Shown: one piece after another, positions 1-8,582 of the stretch
How the letters are laid out: every line of letters begins with the position of its first letter
Numbering within the stretch: the stretch's first letter is position 1
Assembly (NCBI RefSeq): GCF_900176135.1
Contig: NZ_FWWW01000099.1
Span: 49,906-113,905, forward strand
DNA: 64,000 bases
Direction of reading: 5' to 3'
Origin: Hymenobacter roseosalivarius DSM 11622
GTDB lineage: Bacteria; Bacteroidota; Bacteroidia; Cytophagales; Hymenobacteraceae
Position numbers and translations under genes: made by a program
The notes under the pieces: model-generated
The model's input: the letters and a program-made list of their open reading frames with translations, nothing else
The model's database searches: none
What the model was told of the DNA's origin: nothing

Positions 1-584
1 GCACCATTATCTATGCGGGCGCCAGGATTTATGCGGATACTATTATCGGGGCGCGCTGCACCGTGCACGCGGGCGCCGTTCTAGGCTCCGATGGCTTCGG
101 ATTTGCCCCCCAGCCCGACGGCTCTTACCACGCCATTCCGCAGATCGGGAATGTAGTACTGGAAGATAACGTCAGCATCGGGGCCAATGCTACTATTGAC
201 TGCGCCACCCTGGGCTCAACTATTATTCGGGAAGGCAGCAAGATTGACAACCTAGTGCAGATTGCTCACAATGTGGAAATCGGCCGCCATACTGTGGTGG
301 CCGCTCAGACCGGTATTTCCGGCTCGACCAAGATTGGGGATTACTGCGTGCTGGCGGGCCAGGCCGGCCTGGCGGGCCACCTGACCCTGGCTAACCGCAC
401 AACCGTTACGGCGCAGTCGGGCGTGGGCAAATCGATAAAGGAGGAAGGTCAGTTTCTGCAAGGCTCCCCGGCGTTCAACCTGCGTGATAGTTTGCGCGCT
501 AACGCTATTTTCCGGCAACTGCCCGAACTGGCGCGCCGCCTCGATGTATTAGAAAGCAACGCAAGCGCAACAGAAAAGTCCTAG
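1..584 (+). CDS. lpxD: LpxD, UDP-3-O-acylglucosamine N-acyltransferase (3' part)
   Basis: The frame is open from base 3 with no start in the window, so the 5' end lies outside. The product is built of left-handed beta-helix hexapeptide repeats, and GSDGFGFAP and the IPQIGNVVLEDNVSIG block are typical LpxD sequence. LpxD adds the second hydroxyacyl chain to UDP-3-O-acyl-glucosamine, the third step of lipid A synthesis, in the cytoplasm. The C-terminal helix (LRDSLRANAIFRQLPELARRL) fits the trimer-forming tail. It is followed by lpxC-fabZ and lpxA on the same strand, the usual Bacteroidota order. A short GTG further in (position 63) should not be taken as the start because the hexapeptide pattern continues upstream of it. 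Confidence 0.95.
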   Translation, partial: TIIYAGARIYADTIIGARCTVHAGAVLGSDGFGFAPQPDGSYHAIPQIGNVVLEDNVSIGANATIDCATLGSTIIREGSKIDNLVQIAHNVEIGRHTVVAAQTGISGSTKIGDYCVLAGQAGLAGHLTLANRTTVTAQSGVGKSIKEEGQFLQGSPAFNLRDSLRANAIFRQLPELARRLDVLESNASATEKS

Positions 585-596
585 CTTTGCCCTTCC

Positions 597-697
597 TTAG
601 AAGTGAGATACGAGAAGTGAGAAGTGAGAAAAGAAAAGCCGTGGCGCTTTACCCTTTTCCTTATCTGACTTCTCGCTTCTCACTTCTCACTTCTAAA
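597..697. repeat. Heptamer-built inverted repeat between lpxD and lpxC-fabZ
   Basis: About 36 bases of tandem GAAGTGA-like units (from about 597 to 632) are mirrored by TCACTTC-like units (about 660-697), leaving a loop of roughly 27 bases. The right arm ends three bases before the lpxC ATG at 700. RNA across the spacer could fold into one long hairpin. The arms match almost base for base. No protein or normal terminator T-run is seen. Confidence 0.85.
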
Positions 698-699
698 AG

Positions 700-2094
700 A
701 TGAACGACAAGCAACACACGATCAAGTCGCCGGTTACTGTGAGCGGCATTGGGCTGCATACGGGCGTGCAGGCCACCATGACCTTTTGCCCGGCGCCGGT
801 CAACCACGGCTACAAGTTTCAGCGCATCGATTTGCCCGGTAAGCCCATCGTAGATGCCGACGTAGATAACGTAGTAGACCTTTCCCGCGGCACCACCATC
901 GAGCAGAACGGAGCCCGCGTGAATACAGTGGAGCACACGCTGGCGGCGTTAGTAGGATTGCAGATTGATAACGTGCTCATTCAGCTTGATGGCCCCGAGC
1001 CGCCCATTATGGATGGCTCCTCGTACGAGTTCATCAAGCCTTTGCAGGAAGCGGGCTTTGAGGAGCAGAATGCGCTGCGCAACTACTTCGAGATTCCCGA
1101 GAGCATTCGCTACGTAGATAATGCCCGCCATGTGGAGCTGGCGGTGCTACCCTTGCACGACTACCGCGTAACGGTGATGGTAGACTACAACTCTCCTGTA
1201 CTAGGCTCCCAGCACGCCACCCTCACCGATATTACTCATTTCGCCACCGAAATAGCCTCTTCGCGCACCTTCTGCTTTTTGCATGAATTGGAAGCGCTGT
1301 ACAAGCAAAACCTCATCAAGGGCGGCGACCTCAGCAATGCTATTGTGGTGGTAGACCGCGTGGTAAGCGAGGAAGAGCTCCACGACTTGGCCGAGATGCT
1401 GGGCAAGCCAAAGGTTGCCGTCAAGAAGGAAGGCATTTTGAATAATGTTGACCTCCGCTACAAAAACGAGCCTGCTCGCCATAAGCTACTGGACCTAGTA
1501 GGTGATTTAGCCTTGGTAGGTCGGCCGCTGAAAGGTCAAATTTTGGCTGCTCGTCCTGGCCATGCGGCCAATGTGGCGTTTGCTAAGAAGATTAAGAAGA
1601 AAATGATGGAGGTGGACTCGTCGCCGGTGCCCACCTATGATCCCGGCCGCGAGCCGGTGATGGATATCAACCAAATCTCGGCCACTCTACCGCACCGCTA
1701 CCCTTTTCTGCTCATCGACAAGATTATTCATCTTGATACGACTACCGTGACGAGCGTGAAGAACGTGACGATGAACGAGCAGTTTTTCCAGGGCCACTTT
1801 CCCGGCAATCCCGTTATGCCCGGCGTCATTCAGATTGAGGCTATGGCCCAGACTGGCGGTATTCTGGTCTTAAACACAGTAAAAGACCCCGAGAATTACT
1901 GGACGTACTTCCTCGGAATTGAGAACTGCCGCTTCCGAAAAAAGGTAATTCCCGGCGATACCATCATCTTCAAATGCCAGTTGCTGGCTCCCGTTAAGCG
2001 CGGCATTGCCAAAATGAGCGGCAAAGCTTTTGTGAATGGTAAAGTAGTAATGGAGGCCGAAATGAGCGCTGCCATCGTCCGCAAAGACGCCTAG
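700..2094 (+). CDS. lpxC/fabZ: LpxC-FabZ bifunctional deacetylase/dehydratase
   Basis: Two enzymes fused in 464 residues. Residues 1-305 are LpxC, the zinc UDP-3-O-acyl-GlcNAc deacetylase that commits lipid A synthesis: VEHTLAAL gives one zinc His (about 79), ARHKLLDLVGD gives the His/Asp pair, and RPGHAANV the catalytic His (about 288). Residues 318-464 are FabZ, the 3-hydroxyacyl-ACP dehydratase: LPHRYPFLLIDKI and GHFPGNPVMPGVIQIEAMAQ carry the catalytic His and Glu. The fusion is standard in Bacteroidota and couples lipid A and fatty acid synthesis, which compete for hydroxyacyl-ACP. It sits between lpxD and lpxA, but unlike a tight operon it is separated from each by about 115 bases filled with inverted repeats. 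The start ATG directly abuts the upstream hairpin. Confidence 0.97.
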   Translation: MNDKQHTIKSPVTVSGIGLHTGVQATMTFCPAPVNHGYKFQRIDLPGKPIVDADVDNVVDLSRGTTIEQNGARVNTVEHTLAALVGLQIDNVLIQLDGPEPPIMDGSSYEFIKPLQEAGFEEQNALRNYFEIPESIRYVDNARHVELAVLPLHDYRVTVMVDYNSPVLGSQHATLTDITHFATEIASSRTFCFLHELEALYKQNLIKGGDLSNAIVVVDRVVSEEELHDLAEMLGKPKVAVKKEGILNNVDLRYKNEPARHKLLDLVGDLALVGRPLKGQILAARPGHAANVAFAKKIKKKMMEVDSSPVPTYDPGREPVMDINQISATLPHRYPFLLIDKIIHLDTTTVTSVKNVTMNEQFFQGHFPGNPVMPGVIQIEAMAQTGGILVLNTVKDPENYWTYFLGIENCRFRKKVIPGDTIIFKCQLLAPVKRGIAKMSGKAFVNGKVVMEAEMSAAIVRKDA

Positions 2095-2097
2095 TTT

Positions 2098-2202
2098 CAA
2101 TTAACAGTTATCAGTTAACATTTAACAGACTTGAACTTCACTTAGAAATTCTGGACGCGGTTAGGTAGCATTGATAATTGTTAAATGTTAATTGTTAATT
2201 GA
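2098..2202. repeat. Second heptamer-built inverted repeat, between lpxC-fabZ and lpxA
   Basis: The left arm (about 2098-2130) is made of TTAACAG/TTATCAG/TTAACAT heptamers and the right arm (about 2172-2200) is its mirror (TGTTAAT-type units) with one unit fewer. The right arm ends nine bases before the lpxA ATG. The architecture is the same as the repeat before lpxC, but the heptamer is different. Confidence 0.8.
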
Positions 2203-2208
2203 TTTCGA

Positions 2209-3012
2209 ATGAACCAACCCCTCGCCTATATTCACCCCGAGGCTAAAATTGCGCAAAACGTAGTGGTAGAGCCTTTTACTACTATTGATAAGGACGTAGA
2301 AATTGGCGAGGGCACTTGGATTGGGCCCAATGTGACGATCATGCAGGGAGCCCGTATTGGCAAGAACTGCAAGATTTTTCCGGGGGCCGTTATTGCCGCC
2401 ATGCCCCAGGATTTGAAGTTCGCGGGCGAAAAAACCACGGCTCACATCGGCGACAATACGGTGGTCCGGGAGTGCGTGACGGTAAATCGGGGTACCGTGG
2501 ACCGCATGCGGACGGTAGTGGGTGCCAATTGCCTGCTGATGGCCTACGTGCACGTAGCTCACGACTGTATAGTTGGTGATAATTGCGTGTTAGCTAACTC
2601 CGTACAGCTTGCCGGCCATGTGGAGATTGGCGACTACGCCATTGTAGGTGGCATGTCAGCGGTGCATCAGTTTGTGAAAGTAGGGCCGCACACCATGATT
2701 TCGGGCGGTTCCTTGGTACGCAAGGATGTGCCGCCTTTTGTGAAGGCCGGCCGCGAGCCCCTGACATACAGCGGTATCAATTCAATTGGTCTGCGCCGCC
2801 GGGGCTACTCCGATAACAAGATCAGCGAGATTCAACAAATCTACCGACTTCTGTTTCTGAGCAAGCTCAATAACGCCGATGCGCTAGATAAAGTAGAGCT
2901 GGAATTACTGCCCTCGCCCGAGCGGGATGAAGTCGTGAACTTTGTGCGCAACTCCGGGCGCGGCGTAATCAAAGGCTACTCGCGCAGCAGCAACGGCGGC
3001 TCCGACTACTAA
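2209..3012 (+). CDS. lpxA: LpxA, UDP-N-acetylglucosamine O-acyltransferase
   Basis: The 267-residue protein has the family's usual length. It catalyses the first step of lipid A synthesis, moving a hydroxyacyl chain from ACP to UDP-GlcNAc in the cytoplasm. The N-terminal two thirds are hexapeptide repeats. AYVHVAHDC holds the catalytic His region, and GGMSAVHQFVKVG and GRNxxR-like SGINSIGLRRRG are LpxA signatures. The C-terminal helical domain (residues about 195-267) follows. It is third in the lpxD/lpxC-fabZ/lpxA cluster, and the next gene begins six bases after its stop. Confidence 0.96.
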   Translation: MNQPLAYIHPEAKIAQNVVVEPFTTIDKDVEIGEGTWIGPNVTIMQGARIGKNCKIFPGAVIAAMPQDLKFAGEKTTAHIGDNTVVRECVTVNRGTVDRMRTVVGANCLLMAYVHVAHDCIVGDNCVLANSVQLAGHVEIGDYAIVGGMSAVHQFVKVGPHTMISGGSLVRKDVPPFVKAGREPLTYSGINSIGLRRRGYSDNKISEIQQIYRLLFLSKLNNADALDKVELELLPSPERDEVVNFVRNSGRGVIKGYSRSSNGGSDY

Positions 3013-3018
3013 TAGTTT

Positions 3019-3651
3019 ATGCAGATTCAGGCCACCGGGCTGGGCAAGCGCTTCAATCGCGACTGGATTTTCCGGCACCTGACCCATACTTTTCGACCTG
3101 GCACCGCTACGGCTATTCTGGGGCCGAATGGCGCGGGCAAAAGCACCCTTCTGAACACCCTTTCCGGCCAGATCTTGCCTACCGATGGCACCCTTACTTA
3201 TACGTTGCAAGGCAAGCCGCTAGCAGTAGAGGACGTGCCGGCCCAGTTGGCCTACTGCGCGCCGTATCTGGAGCTGATTGAGGAGCTGACACTCAGTGAG
3301 CTGCTACATTTTCATACTCGCTTTAAGCCCCTCCGGCCGGGTATGAGCACCCAAGGCCTGATAGAGCTGCTCTACCTGGAAAAGTCCCGCCACAAGCTCG
3401 TGCGTGACTTCTCTTCGGGCATGAAGCAGCGCCTCAAGCTGGGCCTGGCCTTATACGGCGCCGCTCCTCTGCTGCTGCTCGACGAGCCCACCACCAACCT
3501 GGACCGGGCGGGCGTGGCTTGGTATCAGGAGCATGTGCGTGCTACGGCGCCGGACCGGTTGGTACTGGTAAGCTCTAATGTAGCGGAGGAATACGACTTT
3601 TGTGAGGAGCAGCTGGATGTAACCAGCTTTGGGGCTACGGCAGCTCGATAG
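3019..3651 (+). CDS. ABC transporter ATP-binding protein
   Basis: A single nucleotide-binding domain of 210 residues. Walker A is GPNGAGKST (about 35-43), the ABC signature is FSSGMKQRLKLG (about 132-143) and Walker B is LLLLDEPTTNLD. It begins six bases after lpxA, so it is probably cotranscribed. No permease gene is adjacent, so the substrate cannot be named. A link to envelope lipid or polysaccharide export would be a guess from position only. The protein is slightly short after Walker B, with the usual switch-His region reduced to VLVSSNVAEEYDFC, where no His is visible. Confidence 0.88.
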   Translation: MQIQATGLGKRFNRDWIFRHLTHTFRPGTATAILGPNGAGKSTLLNTLSGQILPTDGTLTYTLQGKPLAVEDVPAQLAYCAPYLELIEELTLSELLHFHTRFKPLRPGMSTQGLIELLYLEKSRHKLVRDFSSGMKQRLKLGLALYGAAPLLLLDEPTTNLDRAGVAWYQEHVRATAPDRLVLVSSNVAEEYDFCEEQLDVTSFGATAAR

Positions 3652-3674
3652 GCCCGAAAAAGGCCCCCCACGCT

Positions 3675-4271
3675 ATGTCTGCTCAGCCTCAACCTACCTC
3701 CCTCATTTCCCCGGAAGAATATCTGGCGGCCGACCGTGCGGCCGAGTATAAGAGCGAGTACTACCAGGGCGAGATGGTAGCTATGGCCGGGGCCAGCAAA
3801 GAGCATAATCAGCAAGTTGCCAACATTATCACAGAATTGGGCAGCCAAACCCGCGACCGGGACTACATTTACGCCAGTGACTTGCGGCTCAACAATGCCG
3901 CCATCAGTTCTTGCGCCTACCCCGACGTGACAATGGTATGCGGCCCGGCGGATTTGTTGGCTGACACCTACCTCGACACCTTACTTACTCCCACGCTGTT
4001 GGTGGAAGTACTTTCGCCCTCCACCGCCGATAATGACCGGGGCCGTAAGTTCTTGTTCTACCGTTCTATTCCTTCTTTGCGGTACTACGTACTGGTAGAA
4101 ACCCTTAAGCCGCAGGTTGAGGTGTTTTCGCGGATTGACGCCGAAAACTGGAATTTCTGCGAATTTAAGGGGCTGGACGTGATAGTGCCACTACCCGCGC
4201 TTGATTTGTTTTTGCCCCTCGCGGAGATTTATCGTAAGCTTCGTTTTAACTCTTCTCAAGCAGAGCACTAG
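3675..4271 (+). CDS. Uma2 family (DUF820) putative restriction-endonuclease-fold protein
   Basis: A 198-residue protein with the Uma2/DUF820 pattern: an N-terminal SPEEYLAADRAAEYKSEYYQGEMVAM-like lead (here from residue 10), then YPDVTMVCG and LLVEVLSPSTADNDRGRKF, which supply the Asp, Glu and Lys expected of a PD-(D/E)XK-type core. Family members are multiplied in cyanobacteria and Bacteroidota and their role is unsettled; nuclease activity is inferred from the fold. It lies 23 bases after the ABC ATPase on the same strand. No partner toxin, antitoxin or methylase is next to it. Confidence 0.85.
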   Translation: MSAQPQPTSLISPEEYLAADRAAEYKSEYYQGEMVAMAGASKEHNQQVANIITELGSQTRDRDYIYASDLRLNNAAISSCAYPDVTMVCGPADLLADTYLDTLLTPTLLVEVLSPSTADNDRGRKFLFYRSIPSLRYYVLVETLKPQVEVFSRIDAENWNFCEFKGLDVIVPLPALDLFLPLAEIYRKLRFNSSQAEH

Positions 4272-4325
4272 CTGATCATTGCTGAAAAAACGACTTTATT
4301 TCCAACGCAAAAACCATTCGGGCCG

Positions 4326-4333
4326 TATCTTCG
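4326..4333 (+). promoter_or_regulatory. Possible Bacteroidota -7 box before the acidic protein
   Basis: TATCTTCG is one base from TAnnTTTG. With initiation about 7 bases downstream it would place the 5' end near 4340, favouring the ATG at 4404 over the one at 4344. No clear TTG at -33. Confidence 0.35.
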
Positions 4334-4403
4334 CAACCACCCAATGGGTAGGACCATTGCCAAAAGTATTCTTCTTTCAATTATCACCTGCCCTGACACG
4401 GCC

Positions 4404-4754
4404 ATGAGACAATACGACGACCTCGACGACGATTCGCTCGATGATGACGAGCTAGATAACTTCGCCAAAAGCGGCGGGCGCGCTGATAGTGGCAGCACTG
4501 AAGATCGACTCAGCGCCAAGTATGCCGATTATCTGATGTGGCGCGACACGGGCTCCTCCCACGATGAGGCGCTGGACCTGGCCAGCATGACGGAGGAAGA
4601 GTACACCGCCGCCGAAGCCGCCGAGGACCCTGATAGCAGCGGCTTTGCCTCCCTCGATGACGATGACGACTTCGATATTGCTGACGACGATGACGACTTG
4701 GGTAGCAACCGTTCCAGTCGCGGTGGCCGGATCAGCGATGATGATGACTTTTAG
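4404..4754 (+). CDS. Highly acidic hypothetical protein
   Basis: A 116-residue protein starting MRQYDDLDDDSLDDDELDN and ending ISDDDDF. Asp runs occur at both ends and in the middle (FDIADDDDDLG), around a central segment YADYLMWRDTGSSHDEALDLASMTEEEY that looks helical. No signal peptide, membrane segment or known catalytic motif is seen. An upstream in-frame ATG at 4344 would add 20 unconvincing residues and lies too near the possible -7 box, so 4404 is preferred. A strong terminator follows 15 bases after the stop. The function is unknown; the charge suggests binding of a basic partner or cations, which is only an inference. Confidence 0.7.
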   Translation: MRQYDDLDDDSLDDDELDNFAKSGGRADSGSTEDRLSAKYADYLMWRDTGSSHDEALDLASMTEEEYTAAEAAEDPDSSGFASLDDDDDFDIADDDDDLGSNRSSRGGRISDDDDF

Positions 4755-4768
4755 AGCTAACCGCTAAT

Positions 4769-4806
4769 AAAAAAAGCCCCCCGGCATCTGGCTGGGGGGC
4801 TTTTTT
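4769..4806. terminator. Bidirectional rho-independent terminator
   Basis: AAAAAGCCCCCC and GGGGGGCTTTTTT arms flank a short loop, with A and T tracts on both sides. It serves the convergent acidic-protein and DUF4197 genes. Confidence 0.92.
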
Positions 4807-4824
4807 AATGATTTAAGCTACAGA

Positions 4825-5586
4825 CTACGATTTTTTGCCGAAAACCCGCCGCAATAACTCGCTACCGCGAGCCACCGGATTTTCCCTAATGTTTGCTTCC
4901 TCCTGCGCAATGAGGGTAAAAAGCCCCCCAATAGCCTTGTCGGTAGCATATTGGTTCAGATCAGTGTTGACGGGCTGCACCAGCGGAATGCGGTTGTATC
5001 GCGTCGTCAGGTCGGTGTAGTAGCGGGTGGCATTCACCTTATCCAACGACTGCTGAATAATGGGCTTGAAGGCGGTGGTGAGTTGCGTGGTAGTGGTGCG
5101 GCGCAGATAATTGGTAGCGGCGTCCTTCTGGCCAGTCAGGATTCCCCACACGTCCTGGAAGGTCAGACTTTTGATGGCGGCCAGAAAGATAGGCTTCGCG
5201 CTTTTAGCCGCATCCTCAGCGCCGCGGTTCAACGACAGCTCGAACTTATCGACCTGTGAGCCTAACCCGATAGTACGCAAGGTGTTGGCTACACGCTGGG
5301 CATCGGGCGGAAACGGAATGCGAATGAGCTTGTTGAGGTAGAAGCCATCTTGCTGGGAGGCTTGGTCGGCACCTTTGCTGATGCCTTGCGTTAATGCCTC
5401 CTTCAGGCCGCGGGCAGCCTCATCCTGGGTGATGCTACCAGTGGAGCCCTGCGTGGTGGTTTTAGTAGTCGTGGATGGAGTTGTCAAAATACCCCCCAGC
5501 TTGGGCAGGCGAAAAACCTGCGCTGAGGCGGCAATGTGCAAACCAAGCAAAGCAGTGAGTACAAGCGAATAGCGAATCTTTTTCAT
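4825..5586 (-). CDS. DUF4197 domain-containing exported protein
   Basis: The preferred start is MKKIRYSLVLTALLGLHIAA at 5586, giving a clear signal peptide cut after ASAQ; an ATG four codons upstream is possible. The mature protein has a Thr-rich linker (TTPSTTTKTTTQGSTG), then a mostly helical DUF4197 domain: GLKEALTQGISKGADQ, IPFPPDAQRVANTLR, LTFQDVWGILTGQKDAATNYL, TARYY-like NATRYYTDLTTRYN. Members are found in Bacteroidota and proteobacteria with no assigned function. It is divergent from cinA and converges on a shared terminator with the acidic protein. Confidence 0.85.
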   Translation of the reverse strand: MKKIRYSLVLTALLGLHIAASAQVFRLPKLGGILTTPSTTTKTTTQGSTGSITQDEAARGLKEALTQGISKGADQASQQDGFYLNKLIRIPFPPDAQRVANTLRTIGLGSQVDKFELSLNRGAEDAAKSAKPIFLAAIKSLTFQDVWGILTGQKDAATNYLRRTTTTQLTTAFKPIIQQSLDKVNATRYYTDLTTRYNRIPLVQPVNTDLNQYATDKAIGGLFTLIAQEEANIRENPVARGSELLRRVFGKKS

Positions 5587-5687
5587 AACTCGGGGCAACT
5601 AAAGTGTAACGACCCAACGGGCCGGGCGTACTGGCTAAGGCACAAACCGGACCAAACCATCCTACTTTTTCTTTACTTATTCCCTCT

Positions 5688-6938
5688 ATGCGGCAGGTAC
5701 CTAACGCAGAAATTATTACCATCGGCGACGAGCTACTGTATGGCCAGGTTGTAGATACCAACTCGGCTTTCATGGGCCAAGAACTCGGTAAGCTCGGCAT
5801 TCGGGTGCGCCAGATAACCAGCGTCTCCGATAGGGCGGCCGAAATCGTGCTGGCGCTGGATGCTGCCCGCGAGCGGGCCGACGTGGTGTTGATTACCGGC
5901 GGGCTCGGCCCGACCAAAGACGATTTGACCAAGCATATTCTCACCGAATACTTCCGCTCCGAGTTGGTACTGCATGAGCCTTCCCTGCGCGACGTGGAAG
6001 GTATCTTTGCCCGCTTCAACCGGCCTATGCTGCAAGTAAACCGGCAACAGGCTTACCTGCCCGCCGCTTGCACTCCTATTCGCAATGCCGTAGGCACCGC
6101 GCCCGGCATGTGGTTTGAGGACCGGGAAGTGGTGTTTGTGTCGATGCCGGGTGTGCCCTTTGAGATGAAGCGCATGATGACCGACATCGTACTGCCGAAG
6201 CTGAAAGAACATTTTCATACGGCTCCCATTGAGCACTTGGTGGTGCAGACGGTGGGCCTGGGCGAGTCGTTTCTGGCCGAGAAAATCGCGGACTGGGAAG
6301 ACAATTTGCCCCCCAACTTCAAGCTGGCTTACCTACCTAATCTCGGGGCTGTGCGCTTGCGCCTCACCGCCACGGATGACGGCCTACCCGATCTGCGCGG
6401 CCGACTGGAGGCCCACCTCCCCCTGCTGCGGGAGCGCCTCGGCGACTACATTTTTGCCGTGGGTGAAGTGTCATTAGAAGCTGCCGTGGGTCAATTATTG
6501 GTTGAGCGCAACCTCACTATTGGCACGGCCGAGAGTTGTACAGGCGGCTACCTGGCCCATAAGCTGACCAGCGTTGCCGGTAGCTCGCGTTACTTTCTGG
6601 GGGGCATTTTAGCGTATCATAATGATATTAAAATCAAACAGCTAGGCGTAAGCACCGAAACCTTAGCTACACATGGTGCGGTAAGCGAAGCTACCGTATG
6701 TGAGATGGCCGAAGGTGCCCGCCGCCACCTGGGCGTAGATGTGGCGCTGGCGACCAGCGGCATTGCCGGCCCCGATGGCGGCACCCCTGAGAAGCCGGTC
6801 GGCACCATTTGTATTGCCTACGCCGACGCTCATCAGACCATTAGCAAACAGTTTTCCTTCGACCGGGGTCGGCAACTCAATGTTGAATATACGACGACGA
6901 CTATCTTGAATCTGCTGCGGCAGAGCTTACCGAAGTAG
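5688..6938 (+). CDS. cinA: CinA family nicotinamide-nucleotide amidohydrolase
   Basis: The 416-residue protein has the two-domain layout of full CinA. Residues 1-170 form the MoaB/Mog-like fold (ITIGDELLYGQVVDTNS, LITGGLGPTKDDLTK, MPGVPFEMK). Residues about 262-412 form the PncC-type domain with the signature TAESCTGG and SGIAGPDGGTPEKPVGT. Family members hydrolyse NMN to nicotinate mononucleotide and/or ADP-ribose, recycling pyridine nucleotides in the cytoplasm. It is divergent from the DUF4197 gene and stands alone. Confidence 0.95.
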   Translation: MRQVPNAEIITIGDELLYGQVVDTNSAFMGQELGKLGIRVRQITSVSDRAAEIVLALDAARERADVVLITGGLGPTKDDLTKHILTEYFRSELVLHEPSLRDVEGIFARFNRPMLQVNRQQAYLPAACTPIRNAVGTAPGMWFEDREVVFVSMPGVPFEMKRMMTDIVLPKLKEHFHTAPIEHLVVQTVGLGESFLAEKIADWEDNLPPNFKLAYLPNLGAVRLRLTATDDGLPDLRGRLEAHLPLLRERLGDYIFAVGEVSLEAAVGQLLVERNLTIGTAESCTGGYLAHKLTSVAGSSRYFLGGILAYHNDIKIKQLGVSTETLATHGAVSEATVCEMAEGARRHLGVDVALATSGIAGPDGGTPEKPVGTICIAYADAHQTISKQFSFDRGRQLNVEYTTTTILNLLRQSLPK

Positions 6939-7059
6939 GCTCAACTTCGGCCCAAGGCGCGCGCTGGTCGGCCACGCAAGTGGAGCAGTTAATTTTGGCA
7001 GATATATGCCGCTTACTGGCACCGTAGCTTTTGAAGTATACGCTACTCGCTAAAACACC

Positions 7060-7067
7060 TACCTTTG
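7060..7067 (+). promoter_or_regulatory. Bacteroidota -7 box for the E2 gene
   Basis: TACCTTTG fits TAnnTTTG exactly. It lies about 95 bases before the E2 ATG at 7163. A TTTTG at 7029-7033 is a possible -33 element, though the spacing is a few bases long. Confidence 0.55.
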
Positions 7068-7162
7068 AGACGGCTTGGCGGACGTCCACCCAGCGTATCA
7101 TAGCGCCCGCCGAGCTAGTTTTTGATCTTCAACACCCAACAAACCCAACCCCCAACAACTGC

Positions 7163-8560
7163 ATGGCACGAGTGGAAATGGTGATGCCCAAAATGGGCGA
7201 AAGCATTATGGAAGGCACCGTCCTGAAATGGCTCAAACAAGTAGGCGACGCAATTGAGCAGGACGAATCGGTACTGGAAGTAGCTACGGATAAGGTAGAT
7301 ACCGAGGTGCCTGCCATTCACGCCGGCGTTTTACAGGAGATTCTGGTGCAGGAAGGCGAAGTCGTGGCTGTGGGTGCGCCCATCGCCATTGTCGAAACCG
7401 ATGTCAACAATGCCGTTGCTTCGGCCCCGGCCGCCGCACCCGCGGCTCCACAAGCAGCTACTGCTGCTAATCAGGAGAGCGAAGACGTTTCGGCCGACGT
7501 TCCGCATCTGCCCCAGGCCCAGGAAACTCAGACCAGCCAGCCCTCAGCCCAGCCCGGCCGCTTCTACTCGCCTTTGGTGCTAAGTATTGCCCGCCAGGAA
7601 GGTATTTCGATGGCTGATCTGGAGTATCTGCCCGGCACGGGCAAAGAGAACCGCGTCACGAAGAAGGATATTTTGGACTACGTGGAGGGCGGCAAGAAGT
7701 CGTTGAGCCAGACCACTGGCACTGCGGCTCCAGCGCCTCAAAATGCCCCCCAGCCCGCCCCCGCCGCGCAGCCCGAAGCCCAGGCTGCTCCTACCGAAAC
7801 GGCTACCGCCAAGCCCGCCCCAGCCAGCAAGCCCGCACCCTCGGTGAGCGGCAATCAGGAGCTGATCGAGATGGACCGGATGCGCAAGATGATTGCCCAG
7901 CGCATGGTCGACAGCAAGCGAATTGCCCCCCACGTCACCTCCTTCGTGGAGGCTGACGTGACGGAACTGGTGAACTGGCGCACCAAACATAAAGACGCCT
8001 ACAAGAAGCGCGAGGGCGAAAACCTGACTTACACGCCCATCCTGATTCAGGCCATCGCGCGCGCCATTCAGGACTTCCCCAACATCAACGTGTCGGTGGA
8101 TGGCGACTACATCATCAAAAAGCGTGACATCAACATTGGTCTGGCCGTAGCGCTGCCTTCCGGTAATCTCATCGTGCCCGTCATTCACAACGCCGACCAG
8201 CTGAACCTGAATGGCCTGAGCAAAAAGGTGAATGACCTGGCTAACCGCGCCCGCATCAACAAGCTGACGCCCGCCGACCTGGAAGGCGGCACCTACACCG
8301 TTTCCAACGTGGGCTCCTTCGGCAACGTGATGGGCACGCCTATCATCATGCAGCCGCAGGTGGCCATAATGGCGCTGGGGGCTATCAAAAAGAAGCCCGC
8401 CGTGATTGAAACGCCCCAGGGTGATCTGATCGGTATCCGGCACTTCATGTTCCTGTCGCACTCCTACGACCACCGTGTGGTGGATGGCTCTTTGGGTGGC
8501 ATGTTTGTGCGCAAAGTGGCCGATTATCTGGAGCAATTCAACCCGAATACGGTTATCTAA
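7163..8560 (+). CDS. 2-oxo acid dehydrogenase E2 (dihydrolipoamide acyltransferase)
   Basis: The start at 7163 (MARVEMVMPKMGESIMEG) is the usual E2 N-terminus; an open frame reaches back to 7031 but carries non-conserved sequence and the promoter. Residues 1-80 form the lipoyl domain with the modified Lys in TDKVDTE (about 44). An Ala/Pro/Gln linker leads to the E1/E3-binding domain (about 134-172, SPLVLSIARQEGI). A second Ala/Pro linker follows, then the catalytic acyltransferase domain with HRVVDGSLGG (about 436). It transfers acyl groups to CoA in a pyruvate, 2-oxoglutarate or branched-chain complex; the substrate is not clear. The E1 and E3 genes are not adjacent. A terminator follows the stop. 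Confidence 0.94.
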   Translation: MARVEMVMPKMGESIMEGTVLKWLKQVGDAIEQDESVLEVATDKVDTEVPAIHAGVLQEILVQEGEVVAVGAPIAIVETDVNNAVASAPAAAPAAPQAATAANQESEDVSADVPHLPQAQETQTSQPSAQPGRFYSPLVLSIARQEGISMADLEYLPGTGKENRVTKKDILDYVEGGKKSLSQTTGTAAPAPQNAPQPAPAAQPEAQAAPTETATAKPAPASKPAPSVSGNQELIEMDRMRKMIAQRMVDSKRIAPHVTSFVEADVTELVNWRTKHKDAYKKREGENLTYTPILIQAIARAIQDFPNINVSVDGDYIIKKRDINIGLAVALPSGNLIVPVIHNADQLNLNGLSKKVNDLANRARINKLTPADLEGGTYTVSNVGSFGNVMGTPIIMQPQVAIMALGAIKKKPAVIETPQGDLIGIRHFMFLSHSYDHRVVDGSLGGMFVRKVADYLEQFNPNTVI

Positions 8561-8582
8561 CTCCGCGGCGCGCTACTTGCAC

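Noticed and set aside
3675..4271. Uma2 protein as part of a restriction or defence system
   Set aside because: No methyltransferase, helicase, toxin or other defence gene is adjacent; the family is common and often solitary.
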